This document shows, piece after piece, positions 52,729-61,861 of a stretch of DNA of 64,000 nucleotides. Origin of the DNA: Amycolatopsis sp. WAC 01376 (GTDB lineage Bacteria; Actinomycetota; Actinomycetes; Mycobacteriales; Pseudonocardiaceae); NCBI RefSeq assembly GCF_003947415.1, contig NZ_QHKL01000003.1, positions 992,001 through 1,056,000 of the forward strand, in the 5' to 3' direction. The translations under genes and the position numbers were made by a program. The notes beneath the pieces are model-generated. The model ran no database searches. It was not told the origin of the DNA and worked only from the letters and a program-made list of their open reading frames with translations. How positions within the stretch are numbered: position 1 is the stretch's first letter; each line of letters starts with the position of its first letter.

Positions 52729-53849
52729 CGGGCGCAGAATCCGGTGTCCAGCGCCTTGGTGAGGTCGTCCGCAACCTTGGGCGGCGCGGGATTCAGGTTC
52801 ACCACGACGTTCACCCGCCTGCCGTGCGGGACGGCGCCCGACAGGTTCGCGTAACCGACGATGTTCCCGCCGTGCCCCCAGAACGTGCCGCCGCACGACA
52901 GCGGGACGGACGCGATGCCGAGACCGTACTGCGCGCCCGGGAGCCCGACGGGTGCCGGAATGGTGCGCTGCATCTCCGCCAGCTCCGCGCGCTGCAGGAG
53001 TCGGCCGTCGACGAGCGCGCCGTAGAACCGGTTGAGATCCGCACCGGTCGAAATGAGCCCGCCGGAGGCCCCGGCGGCCGACGGATCGAATTCGGTGTAG
53101 TCGGTGTGGCCGGCGGGACCCGGCGCGTAGCCCCTGGCGTGCGGATACGGCAGGCCTTCGTCGCCGCGCGACGGCAGGTACGTGTCGCGCAGGCCGAGCG
53201 GCTTGGTGATCCTGCTCCGGATTTCGGTGGCGACGGAACGACCGGTGAGCTTCTCGATCAGCATCCCGGCGATGATGTAGTTCGTGTTGGAGTACGACCA
53301 GTTCGTGCCGGGTGCGAACAACGGCGGATGCGCGAGCCCGATCGCCACCAGCTCCTCGGGTTCGGCACCGCGATGGCGCCACTCCTCGAGGTCGAGGTCA
53401 CGGAGGTAGTTGTAGATCCCGCTGGTGTGCTGGAGCAGCTGCCGGACGGTGATCTTGGTGCCGTCGTTGCCGTTCCCCTTGACGAGCCCCGGCAGGTACC
53501 GGTCGATCGGCGTGTCCAGCCCGACCTTCCCTTCGGCGACCAGTTGCAGCACCACGACGGCGACGAACGTCTTCGTGATACTGGCCGCCCGGAACTTCGA
53601 ACCGTGCGGGAACGGCGTCCCGGTCTCGACGTTCCCGACGCCTTCGCGCTCCGACCACGTGCGCCCGGACGGGCTCGTCACCGTCGCTTGAGCGCCGGGG
53701 ACGCCGTCCTGCACCAGCGTTTTCAGCGCTTGGTCGACCTTGTCGTGTGGTCCGCTCGCGGCGAGCGCCGGGGTGGCGGTCGTCGCGGCGAGCAGCGCGA
53801 CCAGCGAACCGACGGCGATGACCTTCTTGCCTGGCAAGGATTTTCGCAT
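52725..53849 (-). CDS. Exported D-alanyl-D-alanine carboxypeptidase-like serine hydrolase
   Basis: About 374 residues from ATG 53849 (ATG 53855 also possible). Signal peptide KVIAVGSLVALLAATTATPALA. Class C fold: SxxK in AASITKTFVAVVVLQLVAEG, YSN in NWSYSNTNYIIAGMLIEKL, and HGGNIVGYANLSG as the third element. Two Cys (SCGG, FCAR) could pair. Streptomyces R61-type DD-peptidases are the closest kind; acts on peptidoglycan or a peptide outside the membrane. Confidence 0.88.
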   Translation of the reverse strand: MRKSLPGKKVIAVGSLVALLAATTATPALAASGPHDKVDQALKTLVQDGVPGAQATVTSPSGRTWSEREGVGNVETGTPFPHGSKFRAASITKTFVAVVVLQLVAEGKVGLDTPIDRYLPGLVKGNGNDGTKITVRQLLQHTSGIYNYLRDLDLEEWRHRGAEPEELVAIGLAHPPLFAPGTNWSYSNTNYIIAGMLIEKLTGRSVATEIRSRITKPLGLRDTYLPSRGDEGLPYPHARGYAPGPAGHTDYTEFDPSAAGASGGLISTGADLNRFYGALVDGRLLQRAELAEMQRTIPAPVGLPGAQYGLGIASVPLSCGGTFWGHGGNIVGYANLSGAVPHGRRVNVVVNLNPAPPKVADDLTKALDTGFCAR

Positions 53850-53957
53850 GGTCATCACGCTAGGGACGGTCGGGTGCGGTAGCCATGGGGCAGGCCCCAC
53901 GCCGGACCGGGGGTCTGCCCCACCTGGCCGTGAAGCCTCCGCTTGGCGCCCGCTTTC

Positions 53958-54016
53958 GGTGCCCCCAATGTGGCATTGGGGACGCTCAGCGACCCCAATG
54001 CCACATTGGGAGCACC
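53958..54016. terminator. Long hairpin after the response-regulator gene
   Basis: 24-nt arms (GGTGCCCCCAATGTGGCATT... / CCCCAATGCCACATTGGGAG...) with one mismatch and an 11-nt loop. It lies 74 bp past the stop of the minus-strand regulator. Each arm also carries a CCAATGTGGCATTGG self-palindrome, so a cruciform with two small hairpins is possible. Confidence 0.65.
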
Positions 54017-54089
54017 GCGGCCGGACCACGAACCTCACCTGAGTGCCCGACCGCCCTGCCGCGGCGCGTGCCGCCCCCGCACCGAGAGG

Positions 54090-54749
54090 TCAGCGCAGGC
54101 TGTGCCCCGGCGCGACGACGCCGGTCTCGTAGGCGAACACCACCGCCTGGCTGCGGTTCGCCGCGCCCAGTTTCCCGAAGATGTTGCCCACATGGGTCTT
54201 GACGGTTTCGAGGCTGATCACCAGCTCGGCCGCTATGTCCACATTGGACATCCCGGTGGCGATGAGCCGCAGCACCTCGGTCTCCCGTTTCGTCAGCGAG
54301 GACGGCCGGGGAGCGAGGCCGGACGGCGCCGGGCGCGCGGTGACCATCCGCCGGATCGCGTCGGGGAACAGCAGTGTCTCCCCGGCGGCGACGGTGCGGA
54401 TGGCGTGCGCGAATTCCTCCTTGCGCGCCCGCTTCAGCAGGAACCCGCTCGCCCCGGCGAGCAGCGCGTCGTAGACGTAATCGTCGTTGTCGAACGTCGT
54501 GATCACGAGGACCTTCGGCGGCTCGGCCGTCCCGGCCAGCACCCGCCGGGTCGCCTCGATCCCGTCCACTCCCGGCATGCGCACGTCCATCAGGACCACG
54601 TCGGGACGCGTCCGCCGCACCAGGCCGACCACCTCGCCGCCGTCGCCCGCCTCACCGACCACCGTCAGATCCGGCTGGTTGTCCAGCAGCGAGCGCAATC
54701 CGGCGCGCAGCAGGGGTTCGTCGTCGACGATCAGGACGCGCAGTGTCAT
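54090..54749 (-). CDS. LuxR/NarL-family response regulator
   Basis: 219 residues from ATG 54749. Receiver domain: RVLIVDDEPLLRAGLRSLL (acidic pocket), DVVLMDVRMPGVDGIEATR (phospho-Asp near 54), LVITTFDNDDYVYDAL, and the Lys of GFLLKRARKEE. C-terminal helix-turn-helix: LTKRETEVLRLIATGMSNVD, ETVKTHVGNIFGKLG. Coupled to the histidine kinase by ATGA. Confidence 0.94.
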   Translation of the reverse strand: MTLRVLIVDDEPLLRAGLRSLLDNQPDLTVVGEAGDGGEVVGLVRRTRPDVVLMDVRMPGVDGIEATRRVLAGTAEPPKVLVITTFDNDDYVYDALLAGASGFLLKRARKEEFAHAIRTVAAGETLLFPDAIRRMVTARPAPSGLAPRPSSLTKRETEVLRLIATGMSNVDIAAELVISLETVKTHVGNIFGKLGAANRSQAVVFAYETGVVAPGHSLR

Positions 54750-55981
54750 GAGTGCGACCGTAGCGGGATCGTGGTCACCAGCCGCCACAGCGGTTCCCCG
54801 TCGACGGCAGGCCCCGCGACGAGCTCGCCGCGCAGGGCTTCGACACGTTCGGTGAGCCCCGGCAGCCCGTTGCCGCCGCGGCCGGAAACGGCCGCGTACT
54901 CCACGAGCGGGTTCACGATCTCGATCCGCAGCGCGTCGGCGAGGACCGCGACCCGCACGGAAACCGGGCCGGGATGGGCGTGCCGCAACGCGTTCGTCAG
55001 TCCTTCTTGGACGATCCGGTACGCCTCCCGCGAAAGGGTCGCGGGCAGTTCCGCGGCGGGGCCGGTCAGCTCGTAGTCGATCACCGCTCCGCCGGATCGG
55101 GCGCGTTCGGCCAGCGTCGCGGCCTCGATGAGCCGCCGTTCGGGTTCGCGGGACGACCGGTCCTCCCGCAGCAGGCCGAGTACGTGGTCGAGGTCTTCGA
55201 GCGCTGCCCGTGAAGACTCCTCGATGGTGCCTAGAGCCTTCCGCACCAGCTGCGGTTCGGAGTCGACCAGTTCGGCGGCCGCGGCGGCCTGGATGGTCGA
55301 CGTCGTCAGCGTGTGGCCGATGGAGTCGTGCAGTTCGCGCGCCAGCCTGTTGCGCTGTTCGAAGTGGTTCGCCCGGACCTCGGCCGCGGCGACGCGTTCG
55401 GCGGCCGAGGGTCCCAGCAGCGCGACCGCGCTGTACTGGAACAGTTTGGTGAAGCCGGCGAGGACGTACGCGATCACCACGAGTGTGAAGAACCCGATCG
55501 GCAATGTCCACGCTCCGGCGATGCCGGGTTCGATCGTCACCTCCTGGCCGAAGATCGCGATGGGACTGCCGCCACCGCCCGCCCACACCAGGGTCAGGAC
55601 GAATCCCAGGAACAGGAAGCAGCCGAGGCCGAACAGCACCCAGCCGAGCGCGGTGTGCACGACCAGCCATGCCGCCGAGCGCCAGCGCTCCGGCCAGGCG
55701 ATCTTCGTATTCGGCAGTGGCTGCGCGATCCGGGTGCCCAGCATCTGGTTCGCGAACCAGATGCCGACGCGCCGCATCGGCCCCGGCAGCCCGGCCAGCG
55801 CGACCAGCACGCCCATGGCGAGCACGCCGTAGACCGCCTTCGCCCGCACGTCGCCCGGGATGAGGACGGCGGGGATGAGCGCGATCGGGAACGGGATCGC
55901 GGTGATCGCCATGCCGAGGAAACCGAACGGCACGCTCCGATAGCTACCGATCCGCACCAGCGGTTTGAGGGGGTTGACCAT
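54746..55981 (-). CDS. Sensor histidine kinase, HisKA_3 type
   Basis: About 411 residues from ATG 55981. N-terminal putative-sensor domain with four membrane helices (SVPFGFLGMAITAIPFPIAL, AVYGVLAMGVLVALAGL, WVLFGLGCFLFLGFVLTLVW, LPIGFFTLVVIAYVLAGF). Phosphoacceptor His in RLARELHDSIGHTLTTSTIQ, N-box-like EGLTNALRHAHPG and GNGLPGLTERVEALRG. Partner of the LuxR regulator; signal unknown. Longer starts to 56068 give an unlikely Pro/Gly head. Confidence 0.9.
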   Translation of the reverse strand: MVNPLKPLVRIGSYRSVPFGFLGMAITAIPFPIALIPAVLIPGDVRAKAVYGVLAMGVLVALAGLPGPMRRVGIWFANQMLGTRIAQPLPNTKIAWPERWRSAAWLVVHTALGWVLFGLGCFLFLGFVLTLVWAGGGGSPIAIFGQEVTIEPGIAGAWTLPIGFFTLVVIAYVLAGFTKLFQYSAVALLGPSAAERVAAAEVRANHFEQRNRLARELHDSIGHTLTTSTIQAAAAAELVDSEPQLVRKALGTIEESSRAALEDLDHVLGLLREDRSSREPERRLIEAATLAERARSGGAVIDYELTGPAAELPATLSREAYRIVQEGLTNALRHAHPGPVSVRVAVLADALRIEIVNPLVEYAAVSGRGGNGLPGLTERVEALRGELVAGPAVDGEPLWRLVTTIPLRSHS

Positions 55982-56112
55982 GACCGGAACGCTATTCGCC
56001 CCGGCCGTGCGCGCACCTCCCACTGGGGTGCCATTTCCCGTCATCCTCAAGACCGGCGGGGCGGTCACAGCCGGTTAGCGGGCGTTAGCGGTGTCCTCCT
56101 ACACTCGGGCGC

Positions 56113-56796
56113 GTGGCTCACCGACCTTTGATCGCACCCAGCATCCTCTCCGCGGACTTCGCCCGGCTCGGCGACGAGATCCGCGCCGTCGCGGGGGAGG
56201 GGGAAACCCGCGCGGACTGGGTCCACGTCGACGTCATGGACGCGCACTTCGTGCCGAATCTGACCCTGGGCCTGCCCGTGGTGAAGTCGCTGCTCAAGGC
56301 CACCGACGTGCCGATCGACTGCCATCTGATGATCGAGAACCCCGACAAGTGGGCCATCGGGTACGCGGAGGCGGGCGCGTACAACGTCACCGTGCACGTC
56401 GAGGCCGCGCACGACCCGATCGCGCTCGCGAAGAACCTGCGCGCCGCCGGGTCCAAGGCCGGCCTGTCGATCAAACCGAACACGCCGATCGAGGACCACC
56501 TCGACACCCTCAAGCACTACGACACACTCCTGGTGATGTCGGTCGAGCCCGGTTTCGGCGGCCAGTCGTTCATCGAGGGTGTCCTCGACAAGGTGCGCAC
56601 GGCGCGGCGCCTGGTCGACACCGGTCACCTCAAGCTCGTCGTCGAGATCGACGGCGGGATCAACGCCGACACCATCGAGCAGGCCGCCGAGGCCGGTGTG
56701 GACTGCTTCGTCGCCGGTTCCGCCGTTTACGGCGCCGAAGACCCAGGTAAGGCGGTCGCGGCGCTGCGCGAACAGGCGGCCCGTGCCCGCGGCTGA
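56113..56796 (+). CDS. rpe: Ribulose-phosphate 3-epimerase
   Basis: 227 residues, GTG start. TIM barrel: IAPSILSADFARLGDEI, metal-binding WVHVDVMDAHFVPNLT, CHLMIENPDKW, MSVEPGFGGQSF and VEIDGGINADTI, VAGSAVYG. Pentose phosphate pathway. Supplies ribulose-5-phosphate, the substrate of RibB encoded downstream. Confidence 0.95.
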   Translation: MAHRPLIAPSILSADFARLGDEIRAVAGEGETRADWVHVDVMDAHFVPNLTLGLPVVKSLLKATDVPIDCHLMIENPDKWAIGYAEAGAYNVTVHVEAAHDPIALAKNLRAAGSKAGLSIKPNTPIEDHLDTLKHYDTLLVMSVEPGFGGQSFIEGVLDKVRTARRLVDTGHLKLVVEIDGGINADTIEQAAEAGVDCFVAGSAVYGAEDPGKAVAALREQAARARG

Positions 56797-56908
56797 TCCC
56801 GCCTCTTGATCCGCCGTCGGGTCAGGAGAAGGAATCGGCCCCGATGGGTGTTGGATGAGGGGAGCACCGTTTCCAGCGGCGGTGCGAGCCAGGAGGAGGG
56901 CAGCAGGA

Positions 56909-57532
56909 GTGTTCACCGGCATTGTCGAGGAACTCGGCGAGGTCACCGCGGTCGAGCAGGTCCCGGACGCCGCGCGGTTGACCGTGCGGGGTCCGCTGGT
57001 GACCAGCGACGCCGGGCACGGTGACTCCATCGCGGTGAGTGGCGTGTGCCTCACCGTGGTCGCGGTGGCGGGCGGTGAGTTTACCGTCGACGTCGTGCAC
57101 GAGACCCTGCAGCGCTCCAGCCTCGCGAAGGTCCACGTCGGTGACGTGGTCAACCTCGAACGCGCGACGCCGGCGGGCGGCAGGCTCGGCGGGCACATCA
57201 TGCAGGGCCATGTCGACGGCACCGGCGTCTTCCTCAAGCGGGACGAGCAGGGGCTCACCACGTTCGCGCTGCCCAAGAGGCTGTCGCGGTACGTGGTCGA
57301 GAAGGGGTCGATCGCGGTCGACGGCGTTTCCCTCACGGTCGCTTCCGTGACCGACGAGGAGTTCTCCGTCGCCCTGATCCCGACCACCCTCGAACTCACC
57401 ACTCTCGGCCGGAACACCCCGGGTGACCTGGTGAACCTCGAGGTCGACGTGGTCGCCAAGTATGTCGAAAAGCTGGCCATGCCGCATCTGCGCGCGCAGG
57501 GGGACAATGGCGGTACGGAGGAGCGGGCGTGA
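56909..57532 (+). CDS. ribE: Riboflavin synthase, alpha subunit
   Basis: 207 residues from GTG 56909 with AGGAGGAGGG upstream. Two lumazine-binding repeats: MFTGIVEELGEV-type start, SIAVSGVCLTVV and SIAVDGVSLTVA, GHIMQGHVDGTG. Dismutates lumazine to riboflavin. The 112-bp leader shows no FMN-riboswitch blocks. Coupled to ribBA (GTGA). Confidence 0.94.
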   Translation: MFTGIVEELGEVTAVEQVPDAARLTVRGPLVTSDAGHGDSIAVSGVCLTVVAVAGGEFTVDVVHETLQRSSLAKVHVGDVVNLERATPAGGRLGGHIMQGHVDGTGVFLKRDEQGLTTFALPKRLSRYVVEKGSIAVDGVSLTVASVTDEEFSVALIPTTLELTTLGRNTPGDLVNLEVDVVAKYVEKLAMPHLRAQGDNGGTEERA

Positions 57533-58860
57533 GTGAGACGAGTGCGATTCCGGGGTCGGCTGATCTGACCCCCTGTGGAGGCGGGGTGGCCGTGAACGCC
57601 GATGCCATCGAGGCGGCGATCGCCGACATCAAGGCGGGCCGTCCGGTCGTCGTGGTGGACGACGAAGACCGCGAGAACGAAGGCGACCTGATCTTCGCGG
57701 CGGAGAAGGCCACGCCGGAACTGATGGCCTTCATGGTGCGCTACACCTCGGGTTACGTCTGCGTGGCGCTGACCGAGGCCGAGGCGGACCGGCTCGACCT
57801 GCCGCCGATGTACCACACGAACCAGGACCAGCGCGGCACCGCGTACAGCGTCACGGTCGACGCCGCCGAGGGCATCACCACCGGCATCTCCGCGGCCGAC
57901 CGGTCGCATACCGTCCGGCTGCTCGCCGACCCGGCGTCCAAGGCGTCGGACTTCCGGCGGCCCGGCCACGTGGTCCCGCTGCGCGCCAAGCAGGGCGGCG
58001 TCCTGCGGCGCCCTGGACACACCGAAGCGTCCGTCGACCTGGCCCGTCTCGCCGGGCTCTCGCCGTCCGGCGTGCTCTGCGAGATCGTGTCGCAGAAGGA
58101 CGAGGGCGACATGGCCCGCCGCGACGAACTCGAGGTCTTCGCCGCGGACCACGACCTCAAGATGATCACCATCGCCGACCTGATCGCGTACCGGCGGCGC
58201 ACCGAGAAGCAGGTCGAGCGGGTCGCCGAGGCGCGTATCCCGCTGGCGGCTGGCACGTTCCGCGCGGTCGGTTACGACAGCCTGCTGGATGGCATCGAGC
58301 ACATCGCGTTCGTCTACGGCGAGATCGCCGACGGCGAGGACATCCTGGTCCGTGTGCACTCCGAATGCCTCACCGGAGACGTCTTCGGCTCGCTGCGCTG
58401 CGACTGCGGCCCGCAGCTGGAGGCGGCACTGGAAGCGGTGGCCAAGGAAGGCCGCGGCGTCGTGCTCTACATCCGCGGACACGAGGGCCGCGGCATCGGG
58501 CTGCTGCACAAACTGCAGGCCTACCAGCTGCAGGACGCCGGCGCGGACACCGTCGACGCGAACCTGCAGCTCGGCGTCCCCGCCGACGCGCGGGACTACG
58601 GCACCGGCGCGCAGATCCTGTGCGACCTCGGCGTCCGCTCGATGCGGCTGCTGACGAACAACCCCGCCAAACGCGTCGGCCTGGAGGGCTACGGCCTGCG
58701 GGTCACCGGGCGGGTGTCGCTGCCGATCTCGCCGAATCCGGAGAACCTGCGCTACCTCAGGACCAAACGCGACCGGATGGGCCACGACCTGTCCCAGCTG
58801 GAGCATTTCGACCAGGTCGGCGCCGAGGTCGACCAGGGCAACGGAGGTGGCAAGCGGTGA
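57529..58860 (+). CDS. ribBA: Bifunctional DHBP synthase / GTP cyclohydrolase II
   Basis: 443 residues. RibB half: VVVVDDEDRENEGDLIFAAE, RRPGHTEASVDLARLAGL. RibA half: VRVHSECLTGDVFGSLRCDC with Zn-binding Cys, YIRGHEGRGIGLLHKLQAY, LTNNPAKRVGLEGYG. Both entry reactions of riboflavin synthesis in one chain, usual in actinobacteria. Confidence 0.95.
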   Translation: MSETSAIPGSADLTPCGGGVAVNADAIEAAIADIKAGRPVVVVDDEDRENEGDLIFAAEKATPELMAFMVRYTSGYVCVALTEAEADRLDLPPMYHTNQDQRGTAYSVTVDAAEGITTGISAADRSHTVRLLADPASKASDFRRPGHVVPLRAKQGGVLRRPGHTEASVDLARLAGLSPSGVLCEIVSQKDEGDMARRDELEVFAADHDLKMITIADLIAYRRRTEKQVERVAEARIPLAAGTFRAVGYDSLLDGIEHIAFVYGEIADGEDILVRVHSECLTGDVFGSLRCDCGPQLEAALEAVAKEGRGVVLYIRGHEGRGIGLLHKLQAYQLQDAGADTVDANLQLGVPADARDYGTGAQILCDLGVRSMRLLTNNPAKRVGLEGYGLRVTGRVSLPISPNPENLRYLRTKRDRMGHDLSQLEHFDQVGAEVDQGNGGGKR

Positions 58861-59363
58861 GCGGCGAAGGCCGTCCGGACGTCGAACTCGACCTGTCCGA
58901 CTGTAAGAACATCAGGCTCGGCATCGTGGCCACACGCTGGCACACGAAGATCACGAGCGCGCTGCTGGACGGCGCCCTCGCCGCGGCCAAGGCGGCCGAC
59001 CTGGAGGAAGAGCCGACGGTCGTGCGCGTCGCGGGCGCCGTCGAACTGCCCGTCGCCTCGCAGGCGCTGGCCCGCACCCACGACGCGGTCGTCGCGCTGG
59101 GCGTGGTCATCCGGGGCGGGACGCCGCACTTCGAGTACGTCTGCGACGCGGTCACCGCGGGCCTGACCAGGGTGGCGCTCGACGAGAGCACCCCGGTCGG
59201 CAACGGCGTGCTCACCTGCGACACCGAGCAGCAGGCCCTCGACCGGTCCGGCCTGCCCGGCTCCGTCGAGGACAAAGGCTACGAAGCGACGGTCGCCGCA
59301 CTGGACGCCGCGCACGCGCTGCGGAACCTGCGCCAGCCGTGGACCGAGCGGGGCTTCGTGTGA
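58857..59363 (+). CDS. ribH: 6,7-dimethyl-8-ribityllumazine synthase
   Basis: 168 residues, GTG start. VGIVATRWH-like LGIVATRWHTKITSALLDGA, VRVAGAVELPVASQAL, ALGVVIRGGTPHFEYV, and GNGVLTCDTEQQALDR. Condenses the two riboflavin precursors. Coupled to the PH-like membrane protein. Confidence 0.94.
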   Translation: MSGEGRPDVELDLSDCKNIRLGIVATRWHTKITSALLDGALAAAKAADLEEEPTVVRVAGAVELPVASQALARTHDAVVALGVVIRGGTPHFEYVCDAVTAGLTRVALDESTPVGNGVLTCDTEQQALDRSGLPGSVEDKGYEATVAALDAAHALRNLRQPWTERGFV

Positions 59364-59824
59364 GCGTCGAGGCGGATGTGATGACGAAGTCCGAGGTCGT
59401 GGTGCTGCGGCCCCGCCGTGCCCTGGTGATGTGCTCGGTGCTGGCGGTGATCCTGCTGGCGACGTTCGTGGTCGTCGCGGTGCTGCTGCGCGGCTCGGAC
59501 ACCGGCGTGATCTTCCAGCCGTCCGACCAGGCGGCGATGATCGGCATCGGCGTCCTGCTCGCCGCGGGCACGATGCTGTTCGCGACCGCGCGCGTGAAGG
59601 CCGACGCCGACGGCATCGAGGTCCGGAACGTGCTGATCACCAAGAAGTTCGCGTGGAGCGAGGTGCTTTCGGTGAGCTTCCCGGACGGTGCCTCGTGGGC
59701 GCGGCTGGAACTGCCGGACGACGAGTACTACTCGGTCATGGCCGTGCAGGCGGTGGACCGGGACCGGGCGGTGGCCGCGGTGCGGTCGCTGCGGCGGCTG
59801 CACAAGGCGGCCTGGGAAGGCTGA
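59360..59824 (+). CDS. PH-like domain membrane protein of the riboflavin operon
   Basis: 154 residues from GTG 59360, overlapping the ribH stop. Two membrane helices (about 24-46 and 59-77) then a PH-like domain (VKADADGIEVRNVLITKKFA, WSEVLSVSFPDGASWARLEL). A like protein follows ribH in mycobacteria (Rv1417 position). Function unknown; not obviously a riboflavin transporter. Confidence 0.85.
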   Translation: MSVEADVMTKSEVVVLRPRRALVMCSVLAVILLATFVVVAVLLRGSDTGVIFQPSDQAAMIGIGVLLAAGTMLFATARVKADADGIEVRNVLITKKFAWSEVLSVSFPDGASWARLELPDDEYYSVMAVQAVDRDRAVAAVRSLRRLHKAAWEG

Positions 59825-59841
59825 CGCACTCTCCCTAGCGT

Positions 59842-59894
59842 GCAATGAAGGGGCCTTTCATAGCAAAATTTGCTATGAAAGGCCCCTTCATTGC
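59842..59894. repeat. ATGAAGG-family hairpin, perfect 26-bp stem
   Basis: Arms 59842-59867 (GCAATGAAGGGGCCTTTCAT...) and 59869-59894, 1-nt loop. First of three in the convergent gap 59825-60116. Confidence 0.8.
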
Positions 59895-59944
59895 GTTCGG
59901 GGACCGGCACGGACGCGGGTCACCGCAACGCCGGGGACGGCTGC

Positions 59945-59992
59945 CATGAAAGGTCCTTTCCTTGCGAAATTTGCCAGGAAAGGACCTTTCCT
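59945..59992. repeat. ATGAAAGG-family hairpin, imperfect
   Basis: ATGAAAGGTCCTTTCCTTGCG pairs with TTGCCAGGAAAGGACCTTTC with a few mismatches. Confidence 0.7.
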
Positions 59993-60038
59993 AGCGTTCG
60001 GGGCGGGTGCGGGCCGCAGTGCGGGGGCGCACTCAAGT

Positions 60039-60091
60039 GTCATGAAAGGGTCGTTCAGGACAAAAAACGTCCTGAACGACCCTTTCATGAC
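60039..60091. repeat. ATGAAAGG-family hairpin, perfect 23-bp stem
   Basis: GTCATGAAAGGGTCGTTCAG... (60039-60061) and complement (60069-60091) around AAAAAAC. On the plus strand the loop is A-rich; on the minus strand it reads GTTTTTT. Lies 25 bp past the xth stop and likely ends it. Confidence 0.8.
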
Positions 60092-60116
60092 GTCCGGCGC
60101 GGGACCCGGCAAGCGC

Positions 60117-60896
60117 TCAAAGCGAAAGATCCACCACGATCGGCGCGTGGTCCGAGGGTCCCTTCCCCTTCCGCGCGTCACGGTCCACATAGGAATCCGT
60201 CACCGCACCGGCCACGACGGCGTCGGCGTACACGAGGTCGATCCGCATTCCCTTGTTGTTCGGGAAGTTCCCCGCCCGGTAATCCCAGTACGTGAACGGG
60301 TGGTCGTACTTCAGCGGCCGCGGGAACACGTCCGACAGCCCGAGGTCGCGCAGCGCGGCGAGCGCCTTTCGCTCCGGCTCGGTCACGTGCGTCGATTCGG
60401 CGAACACGCCGATGTCCCATACGTCCGCGTCGGTCGGCGCGATGTTGAAGTCGCCGAGCACCGCGAACGGCAGTCCGCGCGCCTGCTCCTCCCGCACGGT
60501 CGCCTCCAGCGCCGAGAGCCAGGCCAGTTTGTAGCCGTAGTGCGGGTTCTCCAGGTCACGCCCGTTCGGTACGTACACCGACCACAGCCGCAGCCCGCCG
60601 CAGGTGGCGCCGATGGCCCGAGCGTCGGCCTTGTCCTCGAAGGTGGGCTCACCGGTCAGGCCGCGCGTCACGTCTTCCAGGCCGACGCGGGACACGATCG
60701 CGACGCCGTTCCAGCGCCCGATGCCGTACGCGGCCGTCTCGTAGCCCAGTTCCTTCACGGCGTCGACGGGGAAGGCGTCGGTGCCGCTCTTGAGTTCCTG
60801 CAGGCACAGCACATCCGGTTGCACCGAGCCGAGCCAGTCCAGGACCCTCGGCAGCCGGGGCCCGATCGAGTTCACGTTCCAGGTCGCGATCCGCAT
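60117..60896 (-). CDS. xth: Exodeoxyribonuclease III
   Basis: 259 residues from ATG 60896. AP-endonuclease fold: RIATWNVNSIGPRLPRVLDW, LCLQELKSGTDAFP (metal Glu), VYVPNGRDLENPHY, AVLGDFNIAPTDADVWD, and the closing GPSDHAPIVVDL. DNA repair. The same superfamily as the exported enzyme at 4.1 kb, but cytoplasmic. Confidence 0.94.
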   Translation of the reverse strand: MRIATWNVNSIGPRLPRVLDWLGSVQPDVLCLQELKSGTDAFPVDAVKELGYETAAYGIGRWNGVAIVSRVGLEDVTRGLTGEPTFEDKADARAIGATCGGLRLWSVYVPNGRDLENPHYGYKLAWLSALEATVREEQARGLPFAVLGDFNIAPTDADVWDIGVFAESTHVTEPERKALAALRDLGLSDVFPRPLKYDHPFTYWDYRAGNFPNNKGMRIDLVYADAVVAGAVTDSYVDRDARKGKGPSDHAPIVVDLSL

Positions 60897-60938
60897 GCCC
60901 GCGAGCGTCCCACACCCCACCGACACGACCACGCGAAA

Positions 60939-60977
60939 GGGCCCCTGTCGCGACGGGTCACGTCGCGACAGGGGCCC
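60939..60977 (-). terminator. Terminator hairpin after the protease gene
   Basis: Perfect 17-bp stem GGGCCCCTGTCGCGACG and complement, loop GGTCA, 15 bp past the protease stop on the minus strand. Confidence 0.78.
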
Positions 60978-60991
60978 GGCCGGGGTGGAGG

Positions 60992-61729
60992 TCAGACCCC
61001 GGTGGTCGAGCGGATCCAGGAGCGGGCCGAAGCGACGCTGCCGTAGTTGTTGGTGCCGCGGATGTTCGAGCCGCTCTGGTTCTGCACGGTCGAAGCGACA
61101 CCGACCTGGACGCCGTTGTAGACCTGGGGGCCGCCCGAGTCGCCCTTCCACGCCGAGCCGTTGATGCCGACGCTCTGGATGGCCGGGCCGCCGTAGGCGT
61201 CGCGCGAGCTGCCGGTGACGCGGACGTCGGCCACCTTCAGCGCCGAGGCGGGCGGGCCGGTCGGGGTCTCACGGCCCCAGCCGTAGAGCTTGTTGGTGCT
61301 GCCGACCGGCGGGTTCGAGCCGGTCAGGGAGATCGGCGTGACACCGGCGTCCGAGGCCAGGTGGAGCAGCGAGATGTCGGCGCCGTTCGGCGAGGACACC
61401 TTGCGGTCGACCGCGATCTCACGGCCGCCCTGCAGCGCGTTGCTGCCGACGCGGACTCGCATGCCGCTGCCGTCGGAGTCGAGGCAGTGCTTGGCGGTCA
61501 GGACCCAGCGCTGGGCGATCACACTGCCGGAGCAGTTGAAGCCGTCCCACTGACGGCCGGGGGTGTTGACGTAGATCTGGGCGCCCCAGCTCACGGTCGG
61601 GGCGGTGCCGCCGCCCACGATGTTCGGCTGGACACCGGTGGGGGTACCCGCGGAGGCGACCGCGCCGGCGGTCATGGTGAGGGCTGCGGCGGCGAGGGTG
61701 GCGGCGCCCAGCGTGCGAAGACGGCTCAC
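60992..61729 (-). CDS. Secreted trypsin-like serine protease (S1)
   Basis: 245 residues from GTG 61729 (AAAGGACT upstream). Signal peptide TLGAATLAAAALTMTAGAVA. The mature enzyme has a near-complete triad: His in WVLTAKHCLD, Asp in NGADISLLHL, Ser in KGDSGGPQVY. The Ile-Val-Gly-Gly start (NIVGGGTAP) points to a short propeptide. Cys pairs are reduced to two or three. Specificity pocket not clear. Extracellular proteolysis. Confidence 0.9.
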   Translation of the reverse strand: MSRLRTLGAATLAAAALTMTAGAVASAGTPTGVQPNIVGGGTAPTVSWGAQIYVNTPGRQWDGFNCSGSVIAQRWVLTAKHCLDSDGSGMRVRVGSNALQGGREIAVDRKVSSPNGADISLLHLASDAGVTPISLTGSNPPVGSTNKLYGWGRETPTGPPASALKVADVRVTGSSRDAYGGPAIQSVGINGSAWKGDSGGPQVYNGVQVGVASTVQNQSGSNIRGTNNYGSVASARSWIRSTTGV

Positions 61730-61861
61730 GGTGCAGGAGTCCTTTCGAGCGTCATCTGACGAAGAACCGAATGAAGTGGAACTGGGACGGAAAGTAGTCA
61801 CCCGGTTCACCCGCTAGGAACCAACGAACGTCTGATCCGGCCGAAGACCAGACTTAGGTCG

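Noticed and set aside
56797..56908. FMN riboswitch ahead of ribE
   Set aside because: The leader is 112 bp and lacks the conserved RFN blocks; only a GCACCG/CGGTGC hairpin is seen.
59842..60091. Short peptides of the type MKGPFLAKFA read through the hairpins
   Set aside because: They come from the palindromic repeats themselves, recur in both directions and lack ribosome-binding sites; repeats, not genes.
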